64,000 nt of DNA from Gleimia coleocanis DSM 15436 (GCF_000159015.1 NZ_DS999543.1:186001-250000); one strand, 5' to 3'. Shown: positions 37,304-47,296, counted from the first letter of the stretch. The notes: generated by a model from the letters alone, not told the origin. Numbers and translations: made by a program.

Positions 37304-38969
37304 CCTGAAGCACCAGCAATTAGTGGACGCATTAGCAGCCGACCTGGAACTACAGCTACCGGGATATAAGTTCCAAGTGCAGTTAACGGAACTGGGAGCG
37401 CAGATTCTTTCTCGCCTGGATAATAACTGGGTGGCAGCAGTTATTCGACCTCTGCTGCTGGCAAAGAACGCGGTTGAAGTTTACTTATCTCAGCAGGCGC
37501 ATGAGCCAATGATTAACCTCAATGAAGATCCACGTGAGCTGCGGGATATTTTCATGGGGGACGCCTATGTGGGTACGATTTTGGCTTACCCTGCAGGAGT
37601 GAAGCGGCAAAAGATTTCCAGAGTCGTAGTGGCAGTGCCTACTCTAGAGTTGATTGAGGTTCCTGCGAATTTTGAGATTCGTTTAAACCGCTCTAAGTTT
37701 GAAGCAATCGCAGCGAAAGTTTATACGAAGCTTTATCATAAGGTTCCGTTCACTCTGGACGTTTACCGTCAGAAACGCAATGAGAACGGTCGAGGGCGTC
37801 CAGCAAAACTATTCCCACCAATGTTTACTAACCGTGGGGAAGACACTGAACTGAACCCGGAAGTCATGTGGGTAGCTATGCACTGGGCAGAATCCGGTGG
37901 CGCTGAATCGTGGGCATGGGAGCAAGCGCGCCTTGCTAAAGCTGCCGGTTTTAAGCTGGTTTTCACTTTTGATCGAGCTGCCCCGCAACGTCAGCTACGC
38001 TTAGCTAGTGAACTTTCTGATGACATTTACGTAATCGGTCAGGGCGTACTGAAACAGGACTGGAGTAGCGTACTGGTGGGAATTATGGAAACCCATCGTC
38101 CCGGTAAACTACATATCCACCATTCAGAGTTCGTCTACACACAGCTACCGCTGCTGAAATCGCTCTACCCAAAGATTTGGGTGGAAGATTCAACTCATAT
38201 TGCTGAACACCGCGGTGGCGGTTTCGTGCGTTCTTCGGTTGGTACTAGCCAGTGGATTAACCTCCACCATGTGATCTCTCCACAACTAGTGAAGATGTAT
38301 GCCAATCACGGGGTAGAAGCTGAAAAAGTTCTCTATCGACCTCTGACACAGCTAACTTCAGATCAGAGTGAAATAGCTGAAATTTCCGCCCTCGATAATA
38401 ATCCCGTACGGCTGGGATTCCTGGGGCGCTTATCTGCGCAGAAACGCCCAGTGCTGTTCATCATGCTAGCTGCCTACCTGCATCGCCGCTACCCGGGACA
38501 ATTTAGCTTTATCATGCAAGGCTCTGGTGAACTTGAAAAGATTGTCACCCAGCAGCTGAAGCGTTGGGGCTTAGAAAACGTAGTAGAACGGCGCCCGTGG
38601 GCACCGGTGGAAGAGTTCTTTAACGACATTGATATTCTTGTTATCACCTCTGAAAATGAGGGCCTAACCCTCACTACCATTGAAGCCGATGCCGCCGGGG
38701 TAGCAGTAGTATCAGCTAATGTCGGAAGCCAGTATTCCGTCGTTTCAGAACTCGCATTACTGCCACGTGAACCAATCGGCTTCATCAAACAGAGCGTACC
38801 ACTTTTGAAACGCCTGGCAGAAGACCCCGAATTCTATCAGCTGGTAGCTGCACAGCAGAAAGCTTTAACTGATGAGCTTCGCCGTCAGCAGTCAGCATCA
38901 GACTATTTTAGTGAACATTATGCGGATGCGAACTTCCGCGCTTGCCTGAACCCAGTTTCAGCAGAATAA
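37296..38969 (+). CDS. Family 4 glycosyltransferase with long N-terminal extension
   Basis: 557 aa. Residues 1-185 have no clear family and are mostly beta/alpha mixed. A GT-B pair follows: acceptor lobe from about 190 (VMWVAMHWAESGGAESWAW), donor lobe from about 365 (VRLGFLGRLSAQKRPVLF) with the sugar-nucleotide motif ENEGLTLTTIEADAAGVAVV. It overlaps the Wzt gene by eight bases, so synthesis is coupled to export. It may add the primer or cap residue of the galactofuranan. It carries TCGAGGGCG copies at 37790-37798 and 38387-38395. Confidence 0.82.
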   Translation: MSDLKHQQLVDALAADLELQLPGYKFQVQLTELGAQILSRLDNNWVAAVIRPLLLAKNAVEVYLSQQAHEPMINLNEDPRELRDIFMGDAYVGTILAYPAGVKRQKISRVVVAVPTLELIEVPANFEIRLNRSKFEAIAAKVYTKLYHKVPFTLDVYRQKRNENGRGRPAKLFPPMFTNRGEDTELNPEVMWVAMHWAESGGAESWAWEQARLAKAAGFKLVFTFDRAAPQRQLRLASELSDDIYVIGQGVLKQDWSSVLVGIMETHRPGKLHIHHSEFVYTQLPLLKSLYPKIWVEDSTHIAEHRGGGFVRSSVGTSQWINLHHVISPQLVKMYANHGVEAEKVLYRPLTQLTSDQSEIAEISALDNNPVRLGFLGRLSAQKRPVLFIMLAAYLHRRYPGQFSFIMQGSGELEKIVTQQLKRWGLENVVERRPWAPVEEFFNDIDILVITSENEGLTLTTIEADAAGVAVVSANVGSQYSVVSELALLPREPIGFIKQSVPLLKRLAEDPEFYQLVAAQQKALTDELRRQQSASDYFSEHYADANFRACLNPVSAE

Positions 38970-38990
38970 AGAAGAAAAGAGCTAAGAAAA

Positions 38991-39884
38991 ATGAAGGTCG
39001 CAGCAGTAGTAGTAACTTTCAACCGTCGCGAAATGCTGGAAAAAACCTTAGCTGGTTTGGAATCCCTCACCCGCCCGGTAGACAAAATCATCATCATCGA
39101 TAACGCTTCCACCGATGAAACGCCCCAGTACCTGGCAACCCGCGAGTACACCACTGATCACCGCATTATTCGCGCAACCGTAAACACCGGCGGAGCAGGG
39201 GGATTCACCCTGGGCATTGAAGAAGCCTACAAAGAAGGTTTTGACGCCTTCTGGCTGATGGACGACGATACTGTCCCACAGGCAGAATCTTTAGAAGAAC
39301 TGCTTAACGGGATGGAATCCTACCGTGAAGCCCGCGGAGCATACCCATCCTTCGCTTGCTCTTCAGTACTGTGGACTGACGGAAACCTGTGCGAAATGAA
39401 CACTCCGGCTCCGGTTTGGGACTGGGCTCGTTCTCTAGCCGCAGGACACTCATGGGTGGACGTAAAGTCTTGTTCCTTCGTTTCCTGTTTAGTTACCCGT
39501 GAGGCGGTAGAAGCTAAGGGGCTTCCATACCGTGAGTACTTCATTTGGTATGACGATGCAGAATACACGACCCGTTTGTCTAAACTCCGTTCCGGTATTT
39601 ACGTGCCAACCTCTAAGGTAGATCACCTCTTGGCTCAAAACCGTGGGGTTAACTATGGTGACGTAAATGAACAGAATATTTGGAAGTTCGAATACGGAGT
39701 GCGTAATCAGGTTTCAGCTGCTTGGTCTTTGCGTAACCCTACTTTAGTAGCTGAAATGGGTGAGAATATGCTGAAGCAGATGTGGGGTAAGAAAATTCCT
39801 GCATCTTTGAAACTACGCCTAGCCAAAGCTGGCGTTAAAGGATTGTTCTTCCACCCACGCAAGCGTGGTGTGGAAGACCTCTAA
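38991..39884 (+). CDS. GlfT1-like GT2 galactofuranosyltransferase candidate
   Basis: 297 aa single-domain GT2, paralogous to the first domain of the protein at 32648: VVTFNRREMLEKTL, IIDNASTDETPQ, NTGGAGGFTLGI and metal site WLMDDDTVP, followed by acceptor-side WYDDAEYTTRL. It is the last gene of the glf operon, closed by the hairpin at 39894. The DDD motif and glf linkage favour galactofuranosyl transfer, but no acceptor can be given. Confidence 0.82.
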   Translation: MKVAAVVVTFNRREMLEKTLAGLESLTRPVDKIIIIDNASTDETPQYLATREYTTDHRIIRATVNTGGAGGFTLGIEEAYKEGFDAFWLMDDDTVPQAESLEELLNGMESYREARGAYPSFACSSVLWTDGNLCEMNTPAPVWDWARSLAAGHSWVDVKSCSFVSCLVTREAVEAKGLPYREYFIWYDDAEYTTRLSKLRSGIYVPTSKVDHLLAQNRGVNYGDVNEQNIWKFEYGVRNQVSAAWSLRNPTLVAEMGENMLKQMWGKKIPASLKLRLAKAGVKGLFFHPRKRGVEDL

Positions 39885-39893
39885 ACTGTCTTA

Positions 39894-39935
39894 ATGTGGT
39901 TGTGGCTCCCACTAGCGTGGGAGCCACAACCACAT
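39894..39935. terminator. Bidirectional terminator, 18-bp perfect hairpin
   Basis: Arms 39894-39911 and 39918-39935 are exact complements around a 6-base loop, followed by GGTTTATTT. It separates the converging glf operon and the acyltransferase/SGNH gene. Confidence 0.9.
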
Positions 39936-39948
39936 GGTTTATTTACAA

Positions 39949-42090
39949 TCATTTAAGTCCGATTGCTGCTTCAATTTGTGGAGCTAAGAGTCGTGAGTAC
40001 TGCGTAGATACGTGGGTAGTATCGTAGTAAACCGGAATCTGCCCAGCCACTGCGTAACAGTATTCCTTATCGCAGAAATAATCAGTTAAATCCAGAAGCT
40101 TTACAGAAGGAATCGAACTAACCTGGCTAGCTGGAATCAGCGGGTCAGTGCCTAAAGCTTGTACACGGGGAACTCGACAATCAACTGCGGGATTAGCTGC
40201 GAAGTTCCAACAGTTTACGTCTCTGACGGAATCATTATATGGCGTATCTGCAAGCACAATCGTTTGCTTTACACCGGCATCCGCCAAGGTCTGCCAAGTG
40301 GCGCCTAAGGCACGGTTGAATTTAGCTTGATTATCTAAGTCTTCACCGGTTACATTACCCAAATACTCGGTTTTTGCGTAGGCACTGTACAACACTGTGC
40401 CAGGTTTATCAGCGGAAATCTTATTTAGAATGTAAGCTGACCCCAGTGCACACTGATGGCCCGAACCAGCAATTGCTTCAGCTTCAGTCATAAACTTCCG
40501 GAAATCATGTACCGGACAGCCAGGGATGGTGTGGATTTGCAGGAGCTTCTGGTGTTTTTTAGCAATCTCAGTAAGAGTTGCATTCCACTGTTGGGCGTGA
40601 GAGTCTCCGATTAGGTAAATGGTGTCTGCTGAGTCAGTATTTCCATTTACCCGGAAATCACAAGTTGCACTTGTATAAAACATACCTGGCGAAACTTCAT
40701 GGTTAGTTTCCGTACATCCTGTAGGCAAGGTAGTGTAGTCATATTCTGGCGCCAGGGAAGTTGAAATAGGCAGACCCAGCTGGTTTGTGCAACCAGAGTT
40801 AGGTGCTAGTGCCTGTGGCCCGACACAGCCGGATTCGAGGGCAGTTTCGAAAGCCTGATGGGCTTTAGCTAAACCTGTCTTAGCGTGTGCATTCAACGCA
40901 AATGTGACTGTTGCAAAGCAAAGAATCGCGGCGAGCATCGCTATAAAAGTGCGTTTAACAGAATCAGCGAACCACTGGTTTTCTAAGCCCTTATCTTCAA
41001 CTAACCGTTTTGAGAGGTATCCAATCAGGATTGTAATGGGAATCAGGGCGAGTTTTTCTTTCCAGTGCAGAATATCGCGGATTAAGTAGGGGGTAATGAT
41101 AATTAGCGGCCAGTGCCACAGGTAAATGGAGTAAGAAGCGTCGCCGATTATTTGCACAGGCTTAAAATCGGTGAAGAAACGTAGTAAGGGGAGTGCCCCA
41201 GAGGTACCCACAGCGATGATTGTGGCAGTAGCCAGAGTGGGGATAAGTGCGATCCAACCGGGGAATAAATACGTGGGAGTAATCAGCCAAGCGCTTAGTA
41301 GCAAAAGAAACCACGCGGACGCGGCTAGGAGCGTGCGCAGCCAGTTCAGCTTTCCAACTACCGGTTTACGAAGAGCAGGCGTGGCAATGGCAACGAGGGC
41401 GCCCAGTCCAAACTCCCAGAAACGCACTGGGGTGAAGAAGTAAGCTTGGTGGGGTGAAAAATGTGAGAACCAGAGGCTGAAAACAAAGAATCCGAGCGTA
41501 AAGACGCTAATAAAAATAACTGAGACGCGTCGACGATTAGTTTTGCTAAGTGCTGCGATGAGGATGAGCAATAGTGGCCAAATGAAGTAGAACTGTTCTT
41601 CGACAGAGAGTGACCAGTAGTGTTGGGCAACGGTAGCTGTCTGGTTTGCAGCGTGGTAATCAACTGCTTGAGAGAAGAGATAGAGGTTTTCTGCGTATGC
41701 GGTAGAGGCGAATAATTCCCAATAGTTACGGGGTTGCAAATGTAGGGGTAGAAGCCACCAGACCGCGAGGTATGAAACCGCTGCGACAGTAAAAGCAGCT
41801 GGTAACAGACGACGAATACGGCGGGAATAAAATTGCCAGAGATTAACCGTGCCGGTTTCTAAAGTGTTTTTTAACAGGTGGGAAGAGATTAAAAACCCGG
41901 ATATTACGAAGAAGATATCGACACCAATGAACCCTCCTGTAAGTCGTAGCGGCCAAAGATGGTTGAGAACTACTGCCAGAACTGCGAAAGCGCGGAGGGC
42001 TTGAATATCCTTACGAAAATACTTGCGTTTAAGTGTCTCTGTTTCTTTCAAGGACGCTGACGCCGGGGAAGTTCGTAAAGAATCATGCAT
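39949..42090 (-). CDS. OafA/YrhL-type acyltransferase fused to SGNH domain
   Basis: 713 aa peptidoglycan or glycan O-acetyltransferase. An acyltransferase-3 membrane domain (about 25-385) starts with RKDIQALRAFAVLAVVLNHLWP, with FFVISGFLISSHL and SLSVEEQFYFIWP. The extracytoplasmic SGNH domain (about 470-713) has LIGDSHAQQWN and a DTTHVS Asp-His pair, completing the catalytic triad. The membrane part brings acetyl groups across; the SGNH part places them on an acceptor. Single-gene unit. Confidence 0.9.
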   Translation of the reverse strand: MHDSLRTSPASASLKETETLKRKYFRKDIQALRAFAVLAVVLNHLWPLRLTGGFIGVDIFFVISGFLISSHLLKNTLETGTVNLWQFYSRRIRRLLPAAFTVAAVSYLAVWWLLPLHLQPRNYWELFASTAYAENLYLFSQAVDYHAANQTATVAQHYWSLSVEEQFYFIWPLLLILIAALSKTNRRRVSVIFISVFTLGFFVFSLWFSHFSPHQAYFFTPVRFWEFGLGALVAIATPALRKPVVGKLNWLRTLLAASAWFLLLLSAWLITPTYLFPGWIALIPTLATATIIAVGTSGALPLLRFFTDFKPVQIIGDASYSIYLWHWPLIIITPYLIRDILHWKEKLALIPITILIGYLSKRLVEDKGLENQWFADSVKRTFIAMLAAILCFATVTFALNAHAKTGLAKAHQAFETALESGCVGPQALAPNSGCTNQLGLPISTSLAPEYDYTTLPTGCTETNHEVSPGMFYTSATCDFRVNGNTDSADTIYLIGDSHAQQWNATLTEIAKKHQKLLQIHTIPGCPVHDFRKFMTEAEAIAGSGHQCALGSAYILNKISADKPGTVLYSAYAKTEYLGNVTGEDLDNQAKFNRALGATWQTLADAGVKQTIVLADTPYNDSVRDVNCWNFAANPAVDCRVPRVQALGTDPLIPASQVSSIPSVKLLDLTDYFCDKEYCYAVAGQIPVYYDTTHVSTQYSRLLAPQIEAAIGLK

Positions 42091-42148
42091 AGTTTGATTA
42101 TATAGTTTCTGTAGTTTCTTGTTTTATTCCGTTCTCTGTGTCTTCACT

Positions 42149-42157
42149 TGATAGTCT
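42149..42157 (+). promoter_or_regulatory. Extended -10 promoter for a leaderless acyltransferase gene
   Basis: TGATAGTCT contains an extended -10 (TGN followed by TAGTCT, 42152-42157). Six bases later lies GTG at 42164. This supports the second of two adjacent GTG codons as the start. No convincing -35 is seen, as expected for extended -10 promoters. Confidence 0.45.
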
Positions 42158-42163
42158 GGAGTG

Positions 42164-43225
42164 GTGAAGAATAAACCACGGGCAACGATTAACAGCATCC
42201 AGTTTCTGCGCGCCTTCGCAGCTCTGGCGGTAGTCTACTATCATATTGCGATTCTAGACTTCGGTAAGGCACTGAAACTTCCAGAAACCGGAGCCTGGGG
42301 CGTGGATATTTTCTTCGTCATTAGTGGCTTCATCATTGGTATGGTGGCGTTCCAGAATAACCAGAAGTTCCTGCAACGTCGCATTATTCGCGTCGTCCCA
42401 CTCTATTGGTTAGCGACTTTCATGTGGGCGGGTTTAGCATTAGCGTTACCTGAGAAAACGAATTCTACGGTTGTAACCGCAGAGACTTTGCTTAAATCCA
42501 TGTTTTTTATTCCCTTTGAAATGCCACTTCGAGTTGGTCCACTGCTGGGGCAGGGGTGGACGTTGAACTATGAAATGTTCTTTTATCTTTTTGTAGCTTT
42601 GACACTGTGGATTTTTAAAGATGCCCCTAAGGCGTTGGCAGCTACTGGGGTTTCTTTGGTTGTCTTAGTTGGTACAAGTTGGTATTACGTGCCGCAGAAT
42701 TTTGCTTTATTGCACTATCAGAATCCGTTGCTACTTGAGTTTGTAGCGGGCATGGTTTTGTATTTTATTTTCCGCTGGTATACGACTTTGAATTTACCTC
42801 CGATGCTGAGAATCGGCTTGGTTATTCCTGGTGTAGTACTTTTCGCAGTGGGAATATACCTTATGGTGGCGCAAGATACGTCGCAGATGGCATACCTTTT
42901 TGATCAAAGAGCCGGATTCTATGGGATTCCAGCTTTCTTGACGGTAGTGGGGACACTGCTATTGGAGCCACTATTCCGCCCAGGCAAATTAACGATGTTG
43001 CTTTTAGAACTTGGAGCCGGTAGCTATGCCATTTATCTTTTCCATGGTTTCATTGTGGGGTTGCTGGGACCGAGTTTCTTTGGTGGTTTAGCTGGTCCTG
43101 AAGCGCCTGGCAGGGCCGCATTACTGATTGCGACGACAATGGCTTTAAGTGCATTATCAGGCGTGGTCATCAACAAATACTTTGACGAGGCATTACAGCG
43201 CGTACTGAAAAAGTTCCTTCGCTAA
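42164..43225 (+). CDS. Acyltransferase 3 family membrane O-acyltransferase
   Basis: 353 aa with about ten membrane segments and no SGNH domain. It begins with NSIQFLRAFAALAVVYYHIA, carrying the catalytic His, followed by GVDIFFVISGFIIGMV and WTLNYEMFFYLFVAL. It probably acetylates a sugar or lipid-linked precursor. GTG 42164 is chosen from the leaderless promoter; GTG 42161 would add one residue. The stop lies four bases before a TTCCGAGGGCG copy. Confidence 0.86.
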   Translation: MKNKPRATINSIQFLRAFAALAVVYYHIAILDFGKALKLPETGAWGVDIFFVISGFIIGMVAFQNNQKFLQRRIIRVVPLYWLATFMWAGLALALPEKTNSTVVTAETLLKSMFFIPFEMPLRVGPLLGQGWTLNYEMFFYLFVALTLWIFKDAPKALAATGVSLVVLVGTSWYYVPQNFALLHYQNPLLLEFVAGMVLYFIFRWYTTLNLPPMLRIGLVIPGVVLFAVGIYLMVAQDTSQMAYLFDQRAGFYGIPAFLTVVGTLLLEPLFRPGKLTMLLLELGAGSYAIYLFHGFIVGLLGPSFFGGLAGPEAPGRAALLIATTMALSALSGVVINKYFDEALQRVLKKFLR

Positions 43226-43228
43226 CGT

Positions 43229-43239
43229 TTCCGAGGGCG
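43229..43239 (+). repeat. Dispersed motif TTCCGAGGGCG, intergenic copy
   Basis: Exact 11-base copy in the 25-base gap between converging genes ending at 43225 and 43251. Flanks GTT and GTTTGGAAAA give a short TTTCC/GGAAA inverted pair around it. No other terminator is seen in this gap. Confidence 0.6.
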
Positions 43240-43250
43240 GTTTGGAAAAT

Positions 43251-44200
43251 CTAATCCTGCACGGAAACAGAGTATTCTTCCCAGACCAGGTAATGCGGAC
43301 GGTGTTTTACCTCTTGGTAAATTCGTCCCACATATTCGCCGATAACGCCTAAAACCAGTAATTGGATGCCTGCAAACCCGATGATTGAAGCAATAATCGT
43401 AATGTATCCGGGGGCAGTTACCCCGTTAATCAGCCAACCAATGATGAGCGCAAATAGGTAGATTAACGATAGTCCAAAGATTGCTCCACCAAAGTAGGCA
43501 ACTACGCGAAGCGGTTTAGTGTTGAATGAAAGTACCCCGTTAAGTCCGTATTCAAATAGGCTCTTAATACTCCATGAGGATTCACCAGCCTCACGAATAA
43601 CATTTTGGTATTCGATTACTTCAGTAGGGAAGCCAATCCAAGAGAATAAGCCTTTGGAAAAACGGGAACGCTCATCCAGGTTAACCAAGACGTTCCTAGC
43701 TCGCCTGGAAAGAAGTCGGAAGTCGCCTTCTCCATCTCTTAAACGAACTTCATCAAGTAAAGAATTCACCATCCGGTAATAGGTTTTTGAAAGGAACTTA
43801 CGAACCCCTTTCTCACCCACACGATCGCGGCAAGCGATAATCTGATCGGCACCAGTTTCTAAAGCACGTGAGATAAGCGCAGGGATTAATGCAGGAGGGT
43901 GCTGTAAATCTGCATCCATAATAATCACGTAGTCACCATTCGCACGGTGCAAGCCTGCTAGCATGGCGGCTTCTTTACCGAAATTACGTGAAAAGATAAC
44001 ACCAGCAACTTCCGGGAATGCAGATAGCTCTTTAATAACTTTAGCCGTGTTATCAGCTGAACCATCATCTACTAGTAGTAAAGACCAGTTAAGGTTGCTG
44101 TCAGCTAATGCCTTTTCACTTCTGAGTAAAGGTGAGGTAGGTTCGCTTCTTCGTTGAAACACGGGACTACGATCGAAACAGTTTGCGATTCAGCACTCAT
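43251..44200 (-). pseudogene. GtrB-like GT2, frameshifted in an A run
   Basis: Undecaprenyl-phosphate glycosyltransferase of the GtrB/DPM type. The true start is ATG at 44200, overlapping the gtrA end. Its frame reads MSAESQTVSIVVPCFNEEAN and stops after VKRH at a TAG near 44105. The rest, with LLLVDDGSADN, IIMDADLQHPP and two C-terminal membrane segments, continues in another frame to 43251. Adding one A to the AAAA run (44116-44113 on this strand) rejoins them as VKKALADSNLNW. Either a genuine one-base loss, phase variation in a short run, or a sequencing error. A downstream start at 44162 would lack the donor-binding N-terminus. Confidence 0.85.
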
Positions 44201-44642
44201 CAGTTTTCCCTTCCTCAGTCGCACTAAAAACAAAGTAGCGTTGCATAAGATAATTCAAAACTACGAATACATACATTCCGATAAGCATCGCAATATTGCC
44301 TTGTACCTGCTCATTGAAACCCGCTAAAACCCAGAGTACGAGTTGCTTTGCCAGACCGTATGCCACCAAATAAGCCACTGCAATCGTGAGTGCGAATCGG
44401 AAAACCTGCAGGAAAGAACGCGAAGAATCTTGGAAAGTAAAGTACTTATTCAGAAAGTACGAAACGATTGAACCAACAATGTAGTTCATCACTGAAGAAA
44501 CCCAGTAGCCTGCAGAAGTTAAGTTAAATAAAAGGAACATAACTGAGGTTCCCACCAGCGTGTTCACAATCCCCACAAGGATGAATCGAAAGCCAGTAGA
44601 GTTCCACAGGTTAAGAGCTGCCTCTTTAAAGCTGGGTTTCAT
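44190..44642 (-). CDS. GtrA family membrane protein
   Basis: 150 aa with four membrane segments. It begins with LWNSTGFRFILVGIVNTLVGTSVMFLLF, the classic GtrA pattern. GtrA proteins are thought to flip undecaprenyl-phosphate-linked sugar made by GtrB. It is placed between two GtrB-type genes, overlapping the upstream one by four bases and the frameshifted one by eleven. Such a set usually decorates an exported glycan with side sugars; the sugar-transferring GT-C partner could be one of the polytopic proteins in this region, which is inference. Confidence 0.9.
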   Translation of the reverse strand: MKPSFKEAALNLWNSTGFRFILVGIVNTLVGTSVMFLLFNLTSAGYWVSSVMNYIVGSIVSYFLNKYFTFQDSSRSFLQVFRFALTIAVAYLVAYGLAKQLVLWVLAGFNEQVQGNIAMLIGMYVFVVLNYLMQRYFVFSATEEGKTDEC

Positions 44643-45619
44643 TTGGCGCCCTCGGAAGAAACCGGGGGAAGCATACCAACCCGCTCAGAAATAATATAAC
44701 GAGGGCGTCCCTTTGACTCTAGGTAGATTTTCCCTACATACTCGCCAATAATTCCTAAGGAAAGTAACTGGATACCACTCATAAACGCAACAATCGCCGT
44801 CATGGAAGCCCACCCGGGAATAGTTTTGCCCAGGAAGAAAACAGTAATAATCCAAGCTAAAAGTAAGAACGCTAGGAATGAAACAGCCAGCCCCAAACCA
44901 GTTACAAAGCGTAACGGCTTAACACTCAAACTGGTAATCCCATCGATTGCCAGACTCAGCATCTTAGAAAACGGGTAATGGCTTTCCCCAGCCAGGCGAG
45001 GTGCCCTTGAATAATAAACAGAAGTAGATTTAAAGCCCACCAGGGGAACCATACCTCGTAAGAAAAGATTCACTTCTTTAAAGTTCGCAAACTCTTTTAA
45101 AACCCGCGCAGAAATCAGACGATAATCAGCATGATTAAAAACTGCTTGGACTCCCATAGCGTTCAAAACCCGGTAGAAAGACTCCGCCGTGAAACGCTTA
45201 AAGAAAGAATCCGTAGAACGGTCATTCCGAACCCCGTAAACCACATCAGCGCCATCTAAATAAGCTGAGACCATCTCATCCATAGCATCTAAGTCATCCT
45301 GACCATCCGCGTCGATACTAATCGTGATGTCACAGACATCAATAGATTCTAAAAGCCCCGCAAGAACCGTATTCTGATGACCACGGTTACGACTTTGGCG
45401 TAAAGCCCGCACTTGTTCATCAGCTACTGCATAATCGCAAATCAACTGCCAAGTTTGGTCACTAGACCCATCATCAACAAACAGTAGGTAAGAGGATTTT
45501 GAAACCAGCCCCTTATCCTGTAGTTGTTTCAACTTATCGGCAAAAAGCGGGTAAGTAAGTGGCAACACCTGCTCTTCGTTATAGCAGGGAATAACAATGG
45601 CAAGTTGCGGTAAAAGCAT
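44639..45619 (-). CDS. GtrB-like undecaprenyl-phosphate glycosyltransferase (GT2)
   Basis: 326 aa. GT-A domain (1-230): IVIPCYNEEQVLPL, FVDDGSSDQTW and metal site SIDADGQDDLDAM; then two membrane segments (about 235-260 and 270-295) typical of GtrB. It makes a lipid-phosphate sugar for the adjacent gtrA product. First gene of the gtr operon. It carries a TTCCGAGGGCG copy (44647-44657) just before its stop codon, read as Ser-Glu-Gly. Confidence 0.9.
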   Translation of the reverse strand: MLLPQLAIVIPCYNEEQVLPLTYPLFADKLKQLQDKGLVSKSSYLLFVDDGSSDQTWQLICDYAVADEQVRALRQSRNRGHQNTVLAGLLESIDVCDITISIDADGQDDLDAMDEMVSAYLDGADVVYGVRNDRSTDSFFKRFTAESFYRVLNAMGVQAVFNHADYRLISARVLKEFANFKEVNLFLRGMVPLVGFKSTSVYYSRAPRLAGESHYPFSKMLSLAIDGITSLSVKPLRFVTGLGLAVSFLAFLLLAWIITVFFLGKTIPGWASMTAIVAFMSGIQLLSLGIIGEYVGKIYLESKGRPRYIISERVGMLPPVSSEGAK

Positions 45620-45733
45620 GTAGGTTGTCTTCTATGTCTAATAAATCACTTTTCGCAGTGATATTGGTTTCTAACAATCTAAAAAGAGTTACGTAAACTA
45701 AAATTACATTAGCAATGTTATCGAAGGAATACC

Positions 45734-47296
45734 TTGTCTGATTCAACGAATGCCCAATTAGGTAAAAAATACCGTCTCCCGGCCCTACCTACGGCATTTA
45801 GTATCCTTTTTATCCTGCTTCTACTAGCCTCAATCGCTACGTGGGTGATTCCCGCAGGTAGTTACGCGAAGCTCACCTACCAGGCAGAAAGCTCCCAATT
45901 CGTCATCAGTACACCAGGCGAAGCTGAACAAACTCTGCCCGCAACACAGCAGGTCCTTGACGATTTAGACGTTGAGATTGCTTTAGAAAACTTCACTTCG
46001 GGCACTATCTCGAAGCCGGTTTCCCTTCCGGGAACCTACCAGGAAATAGAGCAGACCCCGGTGGGCGTGATGGATATTTTCCGCCACATGGTCAACGGCA
46101 CTATCGAAGCCGCTGACATCATGGTTTTCATCATGGTGCTGGGTGGCTTGATTGGGGTAGTGCAGATTTCTGGAGCTTTTGAAACCGGGTTGATTGCACT
46201 AACTAAACGAACTAAAGGACATGAGTTCCTGCTGGTAGCGGTGGTTTCCATCCTCATGCAGATTGCCGGCACTACCTTGGGTCTGGAAGAAGAAGCGTTG
46301 GCTTTTTATCCGATTCTGGTACCTGTATTTATCGCCCTCGGGTATGACGCGATTGTCGCTATTGCTGCGATCTTCCTCTCTGGAGCAATGGGGACGGCTT
46401 TTTCAACTATCAATCCCTTCTCAGCGATTATTGCTTCTAATGCGGCGGGCATTTCTTTCACTGAGGGAATCTGGTGGCGTTTCGGCGGCTTGCTGGTAGC
46501 AATGTGCGTTCTGGTTCCTTACATTTATTTTTATGCGCGTAAGGTTAAAGCTGATCCAACTGCCTCTTTCGCATACGAGAGCCGTGAAGAGTTCTTATCC
46601 CACTGGCGGATTGATTTAGATACTCTTCAGATTCGCAGTTTTGATTGGCGTCAAAAGCTGATTCTGGTTCTTTTCGTAGCGGGCTTCCCAATTATGATGT
46701 GGGGGGTTACTCAATGGGGCTGGTGGTTCCCTGAGATGGCTGCTTCATTCCTACTGATTACTATCATTGTGATGACGATTGCGGTAGTGGGGAACCCGAA
46801 TCTTAATGAAAAAGCTGTGGTTGAAGCATTTTTGAAAGCAGCTTCGGAACTGGTGGGAGTAACCATCATTATTGGTTTGGCTCGAGCAGTTAATCTGGTT
46901 TTGTCAGAGGGAAATATTTCTGACACTATTTTGCATTCGGCGACTGACGTGGTTTCGCAGATGAACGGGCCGTTGTTCATTATCGTGATGATGCTAATTT
47001 TCTGCGTTTTAGGTTTTGTAGTGCCTTCTTCTTCGGGGTTAGCAGTGCTGGCGATGCCGATTTTGGCTCCGCTCGCGGATGCGGTGGGGATCCCTCGTTT
47101 TGTGGTGGTTTCTGCCTACCAGTGGGGTCAGTATTCGGTGCTGCTGATTGCTCCTACGGGGCTGATTATGGTGACTTTGCAGATGCTGAATACGAAGTAC
47201 AATCAGTGGTTTAAGTTTGTGTGGCCGATGGTTGTGTTCTTGTTTAGTTTCGGTTTGGTTTTGTTGGTTGCTCAGGTGTTGTTTTACGGTTCCTGA
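45734..47296 (+). CDS. YfcC family membrane transporter
   Basis: 520 aa with about 12 membrane segments. TM1 is PTAFSILFILLLLASIATWVIPAGSYAKL, followed by a polar outer loop of about 80 residues and VGVMDIFRHMVNGTIEAADIMVFIMVLGG, hallmark of the YfcC/ArcD-like group. Members are annotated as basic amino acid or short-chain fatty acid transporters; the substrate here is not determined. TTG start with AAGGAA upstream. The gene ends ten bases before a dispersed motif copy. It is unrelated to the glycan genes and marks the end of that region. Confidence 0.83.
   Translation: MSDSTNAQLGKKYRLPALPTAFSILFILLLLASIATWVIPAGSYAKLTYQAESSQFVISTPGEAEQTLPATQQVLDDLDVEIALENFTSGTISKPVSLPGTYQEIEQTPVGVMDIFRHMVNGTIEAADIMVFIMVLGGLIGVVQISGAFETGLIALTKRTKGHEFLLVAVVSILMQIAGTTLGLEEEALAFYPILVPVFIALGYDAIVAIAAIFLSGAMGTAFSTINPFSAIIASNAAGISFTEGIWWRFGGLLVAMCVLVPYIYFYARKVKADPTASFAYESREEFLSHWRIDLDTLQIRSFDWRQKLILVLFVAGFPIMMWGVTQWGWWFPEMAASFLLITIIVMTIAVVGNPNLNEKAVVEAFLKAASELVGVTIIIGLARAVNLVLSEGNISDTILHSATDVVSQMNGPLFIIVMMLIFCVLGFVVPSSSGLAVLAMPILAPLADAVGIPRFVVVSAYQWGQYSVLLIAPTGLIMVTLQMLNTKYNQWFKFVWPMVVFLFSFGLVLLVAQVLFYGS

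Noticed and set aside
39949-43225. Acyltransferases as fragments of one broken gene
   Set aside because: They lie on opposite strands, each has complete family termini, and only one has an SGNH domain.
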